Below, piece after piece: positions 24,169 to 31,561 of a DNA stretch of 43,933 nucleotides. The first letter of the stretch is position 1; each line of letters starts with the position of its first letter. Both the position numbers and the translations under genes were made by a program. The stretch is taken from the NCBI GenBank assembly GCA_947630245.1, contig CANRGR010000006.1:1-43933 (forward strand), written 5' to 3'. The notes under the pieces are model-generated. The model saw nothing but the letters and a program-made list of their open reading frames with translations. It had not been told where the DNA came from and did no database searches. The DNA is from an uncultured Clostridia bacterium (GTDB lineage: Bacteria > Bacillota > Clostridia > Christensenellales > Borkfalkiaceae).

Positions 24169-25662
24169 TCAATACAGAATCTGCGCGTTGTCGGGCAGGG
24201 TGAGAACGGGTTCGTTGTCGACGCGGACGGTGAACTTCTCCTCGGGAAATCCCGTGTGCGGAATGAAGTAGACCCGCTTGCCCCGCCACTGCGGAAGCTC
24301 CTTCGCAAAATACCGCTCAAAAAGAATCTTGTGCATGAGGCGGTCGTTGAGGTCGATGATCACCGATTGCGCCCCCGAGGCGAAGCGGTCGAGAATCGCG
24401 CTGCGGATGCGCATGGCGAGATAGATGTCCGAGAGCACATAGCCCTGACGGGTGCAGTGCACGCAGGGTTTGAGAAGGAAGGACGCCAATTCGCTCGTCG
24501 TGCGCTTGCGGGTGAAGAGGGTGACGCACAGATCGCTCATCGGAAGGACGCGGCTCTTGGCGCGGTCGTCCGAAAGGGCGCGTTCGAGTTCCTCGCCCAC
24601 GAGGCGGCGGTGTTCCTCCTCCGCCATGTCGATAAAATCCACCGCGATGATGCCGCCCACGTTCCTGAGGCGGACTTGCCGCGCGATCTCCCGCGCCGCC
24701 AGAAGATTGGTCTCGAACACGGTGCTTTCGAGATCGAATTCCCCCGTATATCTGCCCGTATTGACGTCGAAAACCGTCATCGCCTCGGTGCGGTCGATGA
24801 TAAGGTACGCCCCGTTGTCGAGTTTGATCTGCGGATCGGTGAGCGCATAGATCTGTTCGTCGAGCCCGTAGGCGTGGAACATGTTGCGCATGCCGGTGTA
24901 GTGGAAAATCTTCTTCTCGCCGAGATCGCTCCGCATGCGCGCAAGCCGCAACAGCTTTTCATAGAGCTCGCCGTCGCCGACATAGATCTTCGTGACGCCG
25001 TCGCCGAGCGAGTCGCGCATGACTTTGAGGGGAAGGTCGTATTCGCGGTAGACTGCCGCGCCGACGGGCGCAGTCTGCGCGCCTTCGAGCACCGCGCGGT
25101 AGACCCGTTTGAGATATTCCGACTCCGTTTTGAGATGGCGCTTGGTTGCGTTCGCCGCCGCCGTGCGGACGATGAATCCCTGTCCGCGCTCGCGCAGCTT
25201 GTCCGCTTCTTTCAACAGTCCTTCCCGCATCGTTTCGTCCGTGATCTTGCGAGAGATTCCGAGAAAGTCGGTCTTGGGCAGAAAAATCAGATTCTTCCCC
25301 ACGAAGGAGAGATCGCTCGTCACCTTTGCGCCCTTGCTGCCGCGGGCGGGTTTGACGACCTGCACGAGGATCTCGTCCCCCTCCCGCAGGACGGGAACTT
25401 CCCGCATCTCGCCCGTCCCGTCGTATTTGGAAAACCGCGGCGCGCCCTCGTCGAGCGGGAGATAGCAGTTCTTCTGCATGCCGCAGGCAATGAACGCCGC
25501 CTGCATTCCGTGCACGACGTTCGTCACCCTGCCCTTATAGATATTTCCGAGGACGTCTCCTTCTCGTTCGTCCTCCACGCCGACTTCGACGATCTTTCCG
25601 TCCTCGGCATAGACGACCAGCTGTTCGCCGCAAAAGCGGTCGAAAAACCATTCCTTCTTCAT
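24169..25662 (-). CDS. rng: ribonuclease E/G family endoribonuclease
   Basis: 497-aa RNase G-type enzyme; cleaves 5'-monophosphorylated single-stranded RNA and takes part in rRNA and mRNA processing. An S1-type RNA-binding domain (about 35-120, GNIYKGRVTNVVHGMQAAF) precedes the catalytic domain with the metal-binding aspartates in FDVNTGRYTG and DFIDM. A Zn-link-like CVHC follows, then the small dimerisation domain. There is no long C-terminal degradosome scaffold, so it is G-type and not E-type. The start has GGAGA about 12 nt upstream. Confidence 0.93.
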   Translation of the reverse strand: MKKEWFFDRFCGEQLVVYAEDGKIVEVGVEDEREGDVLGNIYKGRVTNVVHGMQAAFIACGMQKNCYLPLDEGAPRFSKYDGTGEMREVPVLREGDEILVQVVKPARGSKGAKVTSDLSFVGKNLIFLPKTDFLGISRKITDETMREGLLKEADKLRERGQGFIVRTAAANATKRHLKTESEYLKRVYRAVLEGAQTAPVGAAVYREYDLPLKVMRDSLGDGVTKIYVGDGELYEKLLRLARMRSDLGEKKIFHYTGMRNMFHAYGLDEQIYALTDPQIKLDNGAYLIIDRTEAMTVFDVNTGRYTGEFDLESTVFETNLLAAREIARQVRLRNVGGIIAVDFIDMAEEEHRRLVGEELERALSDDRAKSRVLPMSDLCVTLFTRKRTTSELASFLLKPCVHCTRQGYVLSDIYLAMRIRSAILDRFASGAQSVIIDLNDRLMHKILFERYFAKELPQWRGKRVYFIPHTGFPEEKFTVRVDNEPVLTLPDNAQILY

Positions 25663-25695
25663 CGCAATCCACTGTCTCCGGGAAGGTTTTTCCCC

Positions 25696-25724
25696 ATTTT
25701 ATCATAATTCCCGCGGCGAATCAA
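25696..25724 (-). promoter_or_regulatory. sigma-A promoter of rng
   Basis: TTGATT and TAAAAT with a 17-nt spacer on the minus strand, 33 nt upstream of the rng start codon. Confidence 0.65.
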
Positions 25725-25732
25725 GTGATTTT

Positions 25733-26542
25733 TCAAAGCGCGGGCAGAGTTTCCCCGAGCGGACGGGCGTACTCCCCGCGTTCGAGCATGGAAAGCAGTT
25801 CCCCCTCCGTGACCTCGCCGCAAAATTCCCCGTCCTCGAAGAGCACGAGCACGAGATATTTATCCTCCCGCAGAAAGCGCATCGCCTCGCCCGCCGTGAG
25901 CCGCGCCGAGACCGCCATCCGCCGCTCCTCCACGCCGCGGCGGAAATCTTTCGCGCGCGAGAAGGTGAGACGGCGGTACTCCCCGCCGCCCCGCCCGCCG
26001 GCAAAGAGCAGGAGCGAAAAGATCAGCGCGCCGAAATTGGGACGGGAGAAGCAGGAGAACACAAAATACCCCGCAACCGCCGCCGCAACCGTCCACGTCG
26101 TGACGCGGCAGATCAGTTCCGCGCGGCGCGCGCCCAGAGGACGGAGCACGATCCCGAGAATGCGCCCGCCGTCGAGCGGACGGGCGGGCAGAAGATTGAC
26201 GAGAAAGAGGGAGAGGGAGACGTACGCCGCGAGATCGGTGTAGGGATAGGTCTCGGGATACAGCCACCAGAGCGCGGCAAAGGCGAGCGCGGTGAGGGCG
26301 TTCGCAAGCGGACCCGCGAGGCAGACGAGAATCTCCTCTTTCGGCGAAATTCCGCCGATCTCCCCCGAGACGACCGCGCCGTACGGCATGAGCACGATTT
26401 TATCGAGGACAAAGCCCGCGCGGCGCGCCGCAAGCGCATGGGCGCATTCGTGTTCGAGGGCGGCAAGCGTCGCCGAGAGAAAGAGCAAAAGTTGACCCGT
26501 CAGCGCAGAAAGCACCCCCACGCACAGATACAGGGGGTGCAA
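25733..26542 (-). CDS. spoIVFB: SpoIVFB-like intramembrane zinc metalloprotease (M50)
   Basis: 269-aa site-2-type protease. HECAH at 31-35 supplies two zinc ligands and the catalytic Glu; NLLPARPLDGG (116-126) supplies the third ligand D124. About five to six membrane segments and a C-terminal CBS-like tail resemble Bacillus SpoIVFB, which cleaves pro-sigma-K in the mother-cell membrane around the forespore. The start is TTG at 26542, the only start codon in the open frame; it fits the HPFL motif near the Bacillus N-terminus. No good ribosome site is present, so coupling to the upstream spoIVFA-like gene (stop 13 nt before) is likely. Confidence 0.82.
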   Translation of the reverse strand: MHPLYLCVGVLSALTGQLLLFLSATLAALEHECAHALAARRAGFVLDKIVLMPYGAVVSGEIGGISPKEEILVCLAGPLANALTALAFAALWWLYPETYPYTDLAAYVSLSLFLVNLLPARPLDGGRILGIVLRPLGARRAELICRVTTWTVAAAVAGYFVFSCFSRPNFGALIFSLLLFAGGRGGGEYRRLTFSRAKDFRRGVEERRMAVSARLTAGEAMRFLREDKYLVLVLFEDGEFCGEVTEGELLSMLERGEYARPLGETLPAL

Positions 26543-26555
26543 ACGCAGTCCGGGC

Positions 26556-27290
26556 TCAGCTCCACGAGAGGGTGTTTTCGTTGACCGTACAGCAGTTGAG
26601 AAGCTGCCCCTCCGAATAGAACATGACGCGGACTTCGCCCTCGCCGTCCGTGTAGGCGATGGGAATGTTGAACTTGACCGAATCTCCCGCCGCGGAATAG
26701 ACGCTGTCGAGCCCGCTCATGATCGTGGAGAAGGAATCGGAGTGCTTGATCTCGACGGTGTAGCCCGTCTCGGCGTTGCCGTTGACGGACGCGATGACGC
26801 CGTCGCAGGGGGAATAGACGCTGCACTGCTTTGTGAACGAGAGCACGCCCGATTCGGAGACCGCGATCTCGGCGTCCACGGAATCGTTGACGATGGAGGA
26901 GAGCGTGAAGTCGGAATATACGCGCGTGTCTGCCTGTTCGGCGGAGCCGCCCTTGAAGAGCCCGCGGACAAAGACGTTGATCGCGCTGTCCGCGAGGAAG
27001 ATATTCGTCAAAAAGATCGCCGCGCAGAGCGCGCAGATCGCCGCAAACTCCGCAATGATGATGCGGCGGGAGATCTTGCGGCGGCGCCCTTCGTACTGCT
27101 CCGCCCGCGCAATCGGCGTGCTCTCCGCATACGCGGGATCCTCGTTCGCCCCCACGCGCTCGTTGACTTCCTGCACCAACTGCTCCCGAAGATCGGGCTC
27201 GTGCCCCCGCTTTTTGCGCTCCTTCCGCTTGACGGTAACCGTCTCCACGGGGATCTCCAACATTTCCGCATAATCGAGTTCTTCGTTCAT
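26556..27290 (-). CDS. spoIVFA: SpoIVFA-like membrane protein with LytM domain
   Basis: 244 aa. A cytoplasmic N-terminus rich in charged residues (about 1-90) precedes one membrane helix (about 96-118) and an extracytoplasmic region ending in a LytM/M23-like fold (about 160-240, YSPCDGVIASVNGNAETGY). The zinc-binding HxxxD and HxH are absent, so it is non-enzymatic. In Bacillus, SpoIVFA holds SpoIVFB inactive until the forespore signal arrives. The gene directly precedes the SpoIVFB-like protease, which is the main support. AGAGGTG lies upstream of the ATG. Confidence 0.78.
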   Translation of the reverse strand: MNEELDYAEMLEIPVETVTVKRKERKKRGHEPDLREQLVQEVNERVGANEDPAYAESTPIARAEQYEGRRRKISRRIIIAEFAAICALCAAIFLTNIFLADSAINVFVRGLFKGGSAEQADTRVYSDFTLSSIVNDSVDAEIAVSESGVLSFTKQCSVYSPCDGVIASVNGNAETGYTVEIKHSDSFSTIMSGLDSVYSAAGDSVKFNIPIAYTDGEGEVRVMFYSEGQLLNCCTVNENTLSWS

Positions 27291-27319
27291 GATGACACCT
27301 CTTTTTTTGTTTGTGTCAT

Positions 27320-27327
27320 AATGTATG
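27320..27327 (-). promoter_or_regulatory. candidate sigma-E/sigma-K -10 box of the spoIVF operon
   Basis: CATACATT on the minus strand fits the sigma-E -10 (CATACAnT), 29 nt upstream of the spoIVFA start. No convincing -35 lies 13-15 nt upstream, so this is tentative. Confidence 0.35.
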
Positions 27328-27400
27328 CGATATTTTTTGCGTTTAGAAGGATTTCGCCCTGTCGAATGCACGCGAGAAACGGATTTTTTCATATAATGAA

Positions 27401-27427
27401 GGCGCGCCCCGAAGCGCAGGGCGCGCC
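27401..27427 (-). terminator. terminator of the cysteine desulfurase gene
   Basis: GGCGCGCCC and GGGCGCGCC arms (27401-27409 with 27419-27427) lie 25 nt after the stop; the following minus-strand sequence is TTCATTATATG. The U-tract is weak. Confidence 0.55.
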
Positions 27428-27451
27428 GATCCTCCGGTTTGATTCCCTCTT

Positions 27452-28552
27452 TTATTCCTTCGCGCACATGCAGACGACGACCCGTTCCGCGGCGGTCAAC
27501 GTCTCCTCCTCCGTCGTCTCCATGCCGAAGGAGAAGCGGATTCCGCGCTTCGCCTCCTCCGCCGTACAGCCCATCGCCGTGAGGACGTGGGAGGGAAGCC
27601 CGGCGTGCGCCGAACATGCCGCCCCGCCCGAACAGGCGACGCCGTGGAGATCGAGCAGGCTGAGCGCGGCTTCGCCGCCCCGTTCGAAGATGAGATGGGA
27701 GATGTTGGGCGCGCGGACCGCTCCGCTCCGTCTCACCCCCCCGCCGAGCGCGGACAAAATCCGCTCCTCGAAGAGATCCCTCAGCCGCGCCGTGTGCGCA
27801 CAAAAGCGCTCCCGCTCTTGCGCGGCGATTTCGAGCGCCTTCGCAAATCCCACGATTCCCGCGACGTTGAGCGTGCCGCCGCGAAGAGATCTCTCCTGCT
27901 CCCCGCCGACGAGCAGGGGTTGAAGTTTTACGCCCTTCCCGACGACGAGCGCGCCGACGCCCTTCGGTCCGCCGAGCTTGTGCGCCGAGAGGGAGATCGC
28001 GTCCGCGTCGCGCAGAATCTTCGCAAGATCCTGCGAACAAGCCGCCTGCACGCAGTCCGAAAAGAAAATCGCGCCCCGCTCGTGCGCAAACGCCGCGAGT
28101 TCGGACACGGGTTGGATGCAGCCCGTCTCGTTGTTGACCGCCATCACCGCGACGAGCCCCGTGCCCGCGCGGAACGCGCCGCCGAGCTCCGCCGCCGTCA
28201 CCGTGCCGCTCCCGGAAACGGCGCAGACGTCCGATCCGCCCGCGCGGTATTTCCCCGCCGAGAGCACGGCGGTATGTTCGATGGGAGACAGCAGTGCGCC
28301 GCCCGTTCCGAGCCCGCGCACCGCCCAGTTGTCCGCCTCCGTTCCGCCCGACGTAAAATATACCTCCGCCGGCTTCACCCCGAGGATCATTGCGATTTCG
28401 TCCCGCGCCCGCGTGACGGCGTACGCCGCCTCCCTGCCGTAAGAATGGAGAGAGTCGGGATTGCCGAACGTTTGCGTGAGATAGGGCAGCATCGCCTCGA
28501 ATACCGCCCGTTTGAGCGGCGCCGTCGCCGCATAGTCCAAATAGACGTTCAT
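27452..28552 (-). CDS. NifS/IscS-type cysteine desulfurase
   Basis: 366-aa PLP-dependent enzyme that releases sulfur from cysteine for Fe-S clusters or tRNA thiolation. Seen: N-terminal YLDYAATAPL, PLP-binding K192 in SLSAHKLGGPKG, and the persulfide-forming cysteine C313 in CSGGAACSAHAG. The start at 28552 is fixed by the family N-terminus and lies only 6 nt below a consensus -10, so the mRNA is probably leaderless. No iscU, iscR, thiI or mnmA gene is adjacent, so the sulfur acceptor is unknown. The name nifS, iscS or a class-specific symbol is not justified. Confidence 0.92.
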   Translation of the reverse strand: MNVYLDYAATAPLKRAVFEAMLPYLTQTFGNPDSLHSYGREAAYAVTRARDEIAMILGVKPAEVYFTSGGTEADNWAVRGLGTGGALLSPIEHTAVLSAGKYRAGGSDVCAVSGSGTVTAAELGGAFRAGTGLVAVMAVNNETGCIQPVSELAAFAHERGAIFFSDCVQAACSQDLAKILRDADAISLSAHKLGGPKGVGALVVGKGVKLQPLLVGGEQERSLRGGTLNVAGIVGFAKALEIAAQERERFCAHTARLRDLFEERILSALGGGVRRSGAVRAPNISHLIFERGGEAALSLLDLHGVACSGGAACSAHAGLPSHVLTAMGCTAEEAKRGIRFSFGMETTEEETLTAAERVVVCMCAKE

Positions 28553-28558
28553 ACCACC

Positions 28559-28587
28559 ATTATAAGAATCCGGATCCCTCTTGTCAA
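28559..28587 (-). promoter_or_regulatory. consensus sigma-A promoter placing +1 at the desulfurase start codon
   Basis: Perfect TTGACA and TATAAT with a 17-nt spacer; GGTGGT then ATG follows directly. Confidence 0.88.
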
Positions 28588-28634
28588 GAGCGGAGCCGCC
28601 GCCGAACCGAAACGGAGCGCAACCGGGACATGAG

Positions 28635-28656
28635 AAAGGGCGCCGCTGCGCCCTTT
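28635..28656 (-). terminator. hairpin after the APH-like kinase gene
   Basis: AAAGGGCG pairs with CGCCCTTT (28635-28642 with 28649-28656), 15 nt after the stop. The only T-run is inside the stem end, so termination strength is uncertain. Confidence 0.45.
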
Positions 28657-28670
28657 GGCTTTCCGCCATG

Positions 28671-29411
28671 TCACTGCCAATCGCACACGTTCACCCATTT
28701 GGAGAGGAATTCCGCCTCTTCGGGCTTGTTCTTCACCGACTGCGACGCCGCAACGATGGGCAGGACGCGCTGGACGTATTGGATCGCCGTGTCCGTTTTG
28801 AGACAGTACTGTTTGAGATATTTTTCCGCGAGTTCCTCTTTGCCGTGCAATTTGAAGAGGAGATAGGTGCGCGCCGCGTCCGCCGAGCCGTTCCCCTGCG
28901 TGGCGTGCGCCCAGTCGATGATATAGGGCGTGCCGTCCGCCGTGATGATGACATTGCTCGGCTGGAAATCCCCATGGCAGAGCTTCTTGTGGCGGGGCAG
29001 TCCGTCGAGACGGACGTGGAGATCGTACCGCACCGACGCGGGGAAGGAGCTCGCCGAGATCTTGGCGTGCATCTTGTCCCGCAGATGTCCGAGAAGGGGC
29101 ACCTTTTCCTTGCTCATGCGGATCTGCAAATCGACAAAGAAGCCGAGATATTCGTCCTCTTTCTCGGGATGCTTTTGCATGAGCGATTCGAGCGTCTCCC
29201 CCTCGATAAATTCCCACGTCAGCGACCACTTCCCGTCGATGACCGAGACTTCGAGAATCTTCGGAATGTGAAGGGACGTCTCCTCGACGCGCGCCTGGTT
29301 GAGCGCCTCGTTGAGAATGCCCGCCTTTGAATAGGTCTCGTCGAACGACTTGATGAGATGATTCCCGTCCCGATAGACTTTTTTTCCGATTCCCGTATAA
29401 ATCAGTTCCAT
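28671..29411 (-). CDS. APH/choline-kinase-like phosphotransferase
   Basis: 246-aa kinase-fold protein. Catalytic loop CHGDFQPSNV (H146, D148, N153) and the metal-binding D166 in IIDW are intact; the N-lobe (about 1-75) is compact. Family members phosphorylate aminoglycosides, choline, homoserine, fructosamine or similar small molecules. The sequence does not show which, and resistance should not be assumed. The ATG has a perfect AGGAGG 7 nt upstream. Single gene with its own promoter and a 56-nt leader. Confidence 0.85.
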   Translation of the reverse strand: MELIYTGIGKKVYRDGNHLIKSFDETYSKAGILNEALNQARVEETSLHIPKILEVSVIDGKWSLTWEFIEGETLESLMQKHPEKEDEYLGFFVDLQIRMSKEKVPLLGHLRDKMHAKISASSFPASVRYDLHVRLDGLPRHKKLCHGDFQPSNVIITADGTPYIIDWAHATQGNGSADAARTYLLFKLHGKEELAEKYLKQYCLKTDTAIQYVQRVLPIVAASQSVKNKPEEAEFLSKWVNVCDWQ

Positions 29412-29466
29412 ATTGCTTCCTCCTGTTTTCCCGCGGTGATTGATACCGCAAACTCTTCCGCCGCCC

Positions 29467-29495
29467 ATTATAGCGCAAAATTTGCAAAAAGTAAA
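29467..29495 (-). promoter_or_regulatory. sigma-A promoter of the APH-like kinase
   Basis: TTTACT and TATAAT with a 17-nt spacer on the minus strand, 56 nt upstream of the ATG. Confidence 0.65.
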
Positions 29496-29568
29496 GGGGG
29501 ATTTGAAAAGATTTTTCGTATTTTGTAAAAAAGCGCGGTTTTCCCTCCGCGGAGACGGACGAAAACGG

Positions 29569-29602
29569 CGGGCGCGCCGCGGCAAAAGCCGCGGCGCGCC
29601 CG
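29569..29602 (-). terminator. terminator of the ispE operon
   Basis: A perfect 15-bp stem (29569-29583 with 29588-29602); the minus strand continues CCGTTTTCG. It lies 46 nt after the stop of the membrane protein gene. Confidence 0.75.
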
Positions 29603-29647
29603 ATTTTGTCATAATTTTTCGCTTGGCTTCCCGCCGTCTTGAATTGA

Positions 29648-30538
29648 TCATGTCTCGTCGTCGAGGACGAGTTTCAGGCAGAGGAGCCTGTTTTCGAGTT
29701 CGGAGAGCCGCTGACCCTCCTCCGTGGAGGAGAGCATCTCGTTGTCGCGGCAGAGCCGCACGGCGATTACGAGTTTGCGCAGAAAGACGAACATCACAAC
29801 CGCCATGACGAGCGCGAGCGCGCCGAAGGCGATCGTGAGCGCGACGGGGATGATTGTCGTGGTGCGGACGATGAAGTACGCGCTGATCCCCGCGCCGAGC
29901 AGACAGAGCGCAAAGAGCGCCGCAAACACGGAGAAGCGGACAAGGTAGTACTTGCGGTTGGAGCGGAACGCGCCGCGCCGTTCCTCCTGCGCCCGCGAGA
30001 ACGTCTCGCGCAGGGGCGCCGCCTCTTCCTCCATTGCGCGCCGCGCCTCCCTGAGTTCCGCGCCCGCCTTTTCGCGCAAGAACGCCTTGACTTCCGCGGG
30101 CGCATTCGACACTTCCTCCGCGTTCGAAAGGTCGTAGAAGGGCTCCGTATCCTTGAAATTGCGGGTGCGCGCGATCCAGACGCCCTCATAGGCGCGGAAG
30201 CAGTCGGGATCGTAGAACATCGCCTGCGAAAAGAACGGCTCCGCGGCGGCATAATCGCCCGCGGCAAGCGCGCGTTCCGCCTCGGCGAGCAGTTTGTCGC
30301 GCTCCGCGCGCGCCTCCTCCGCCGCCTTTTCCCGCCGTTTCAGTTCCTCCTGCAACTGCGTGGGCGAAAGCCCGACGAGATCTTCGTCGTAGTCGTCCCC
30401 CTCGGGAAGATCGAGCACGATCTCCTCCTCTTCCCTCTCCGCGTCGGGCGCGAGCTCGTCGGTTGCGTCCCCGACGCCCCCCGCCGCCGTCCGCGTGATT
30501 TTGATCTTTCTCGGATCGTCGATGATTCTTTCTTCCAT
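29648..30538 (-). CDS. unknown C-terminally anchored membrane protein
   Basis: 296 aa. An acidic N-terminus (EEEEIVLDLPEGDDYDED, about 37-54) precedes a charged helical stretch that looks coiled-coil. A TPR-like unit follows (about 85-125, AERALAAGDYAAAEPFFSQA). Two adjacent membrane helices lie near 205-228 and 233-255, then a short charged tail. AAAGGAG lies before the ATG. It follows ispE by 19 nt and probably shares its transcript. No family recognised; topology suggests the bulk is cytoplasmic. Confidence 0.8.
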   Translation of the reverse strand: MEERIIDDPRKIKITRTAAGGVGDATDELAPDAEREEEEIVLDLPEGDDYDEDLVGLSPTQLQEELKRREKAAEEARAERDKLLAEAERALAAGDYAAAEPFFSQAMFYDPDCFRAYEGVWIARTRNFKDTEPFYDLSNAEEVSNAPAEVKAFLREKAGAELREARRAMEEEAAPLRETFSRAQEERRGAFRSNRKYYLVRFSVFAALFALCLLGAGISAYFIVRTTTIIPVALTIAFGALALVMAVVMFVFLRKLVIAVRLCRDNEMLSSTEEGQRLSELENRLLCLKLVLDDET

Positions 30539-30557
30539 GTTCCGCTCCTTTTTTGGA

Positions 30558-31472
30558 TTATGTTTCCCGATCCGCCTCCCGGAATTCCTCCTCCGAGAGT
30601 ACGAACGGATTCTTTTTCTTGGTTTCGTCGGGGGAGATTGTGCGTACGATCATCGTCCGCATGCCGCCGCGGTAGCGGCTCTTCGCCCATTCGCACAGTT
30701 CCCGCGTGCCGAACGCCGCGAACACCGCGCTACCGGAGCCCGTCATGCTCGCTCCCCACGGGGAAAATTCCCGCGCACAGCGGTACGCCTCCTTCACGTC
30801 CGGTTCGAGCGAACACGCCGCGGGGTACAGATCGTTCGAAAAGAGCTTCGCCGCCCATTCGGGATTGCCGCCGCGCAAAAGCGCAAGCGCGCGCTCCGTT
30901 CTCGGCGCGCCCTTTTCGTAGCCGTCGCTTTCGCGGTAGCACTGCGCCGTGGAGACCCCGTTCTTCGGAAGGAAGAGCAGAAAATACAGCTCCGGGGGCA
31001 CTCCGAGCGGCTCGATGTCCTCTCCCCTCCCCCGCATGCGGGCAAATCCGCCCCGAAGCAGATATCCCGTGTCGCTGCCGCACTCGTCCGCGAGCGGTTT
31101 GAGATTTTTCGCCGCGCCGTAGAGCCCGTTCATGGCGAGGAGCGCGCCCGCCGCGTCTGCGGACGACCCGCCCAGCCCCGCGCCGATGGGAATGTTTTTA
31201 TAGACCGTGATGTCCGCGCCCGTCGTGCCGAACGCCACGACGTACCGCTCCGCCGCCGCCTGCGCGTGGTTCTCCTCGGGCGGGATCGCTTCGCTCCCCA
31301 TGCCGTGCATGAAGAGGCGGATCGCTCCGTCCTTGCGCTTCTTCGCGACGATGCGGTCGAACAGATCGACGGTCGTGACCAGCGAATCGACGGTGTGATA
31401 TCCGCCCTCCGTGCCCGTCACGTCGAGCGTGAGATTGAGCTTGGCGTACGCGTTGAGCCTGACCGTGTTCAT
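30558..31472 (-). CDS. ispE: 4-diphosphocytidyl-2-C-methyl-D-erythritol kinase
   Basis: 304-aa GHMP kinase of the MEP (non-mevalonate) isoprenoid pathway; phosphorylates the 2-hydroxyl of CDP-methylerythritol. Seen: N-terminal AYAKLNLTL, the ATP-binding glycine loop PIGAGLGGSSADAAGAL, and the C-terminal MTGSGSAVFAAF. The ATG at 31472 is chosen over an upstream in-frame ATG at 31508 because the latter lies within the -35 box. The true start is 7 nt below a TACAAT -10 and lacks a leader. In many Clostridia ispE neighbours sipL and veg, as it does here. Confidence 0.95.
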   Translation of the reverse strand: MNTVRLNAYAKLNLTLDVTGTEGGYHTVDSLVTTVDLFDRIVAKKRKDGAIRLFMHGMGSEAIPPEENHAQAAAERYVVAFGTTGADITVYKNIPIGAGLGGSSADAAGALLAMNGLYGAAKNLKPLADECGSDTGYLLRGGFARMRGRGEDIEPLGVPPELYFLLFLPKNGVSTAQCYRESDGYEKGAPRTERALALLRGGNPEWAAKLFSNDLYPAACSLEPDVKEAYRCAREFSPWGASMTGSGSAVFAAFGTRELCEWAKSRYRGGMRTMIVRTISPDETKKKNPFVLSEEEFREADRET

Positions 31473-31479
31473 CCGCTCT

Positions 31480-31508
31480 ATTGTAGCACATCTTCGCGCG
31501 ATTTGCAA
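31480..31508 (-). promoter_or_regulatory. sigma-A promoter placing +1 next to the ispE start codon
   Basis: TTGCAA and TACAAT with a 17-nt spacer on the minus strand; AGAGCGG then ATG follows the -10. Confidence 0.75.
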
Positions 31509-31516
31509 CCGATAAC

Positions 31517-31545
31517 GAAAAAATCCATGCGCACGGCATGGATTT
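31517..31545 (-). terminator. Rho-independent terminator of the lipoprotein gene
   Basis: AAATCCATGC pairs with GCATGGATTT (31536-31545 with 31521-31530) and is followed by a T-run on the minus strand, 16 nt after the stop codon. Confidence 0.88.
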
Positions 31546-31561
31546 CACGGTTTTTATCGCC

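Noticed and set aside
28671-29411. Aminoglycoside resistance gene
   Set aside because: The kinase fold is shared with choline, homoserine and other kinases; nothing in the sequence or context points to antibiotic modification.
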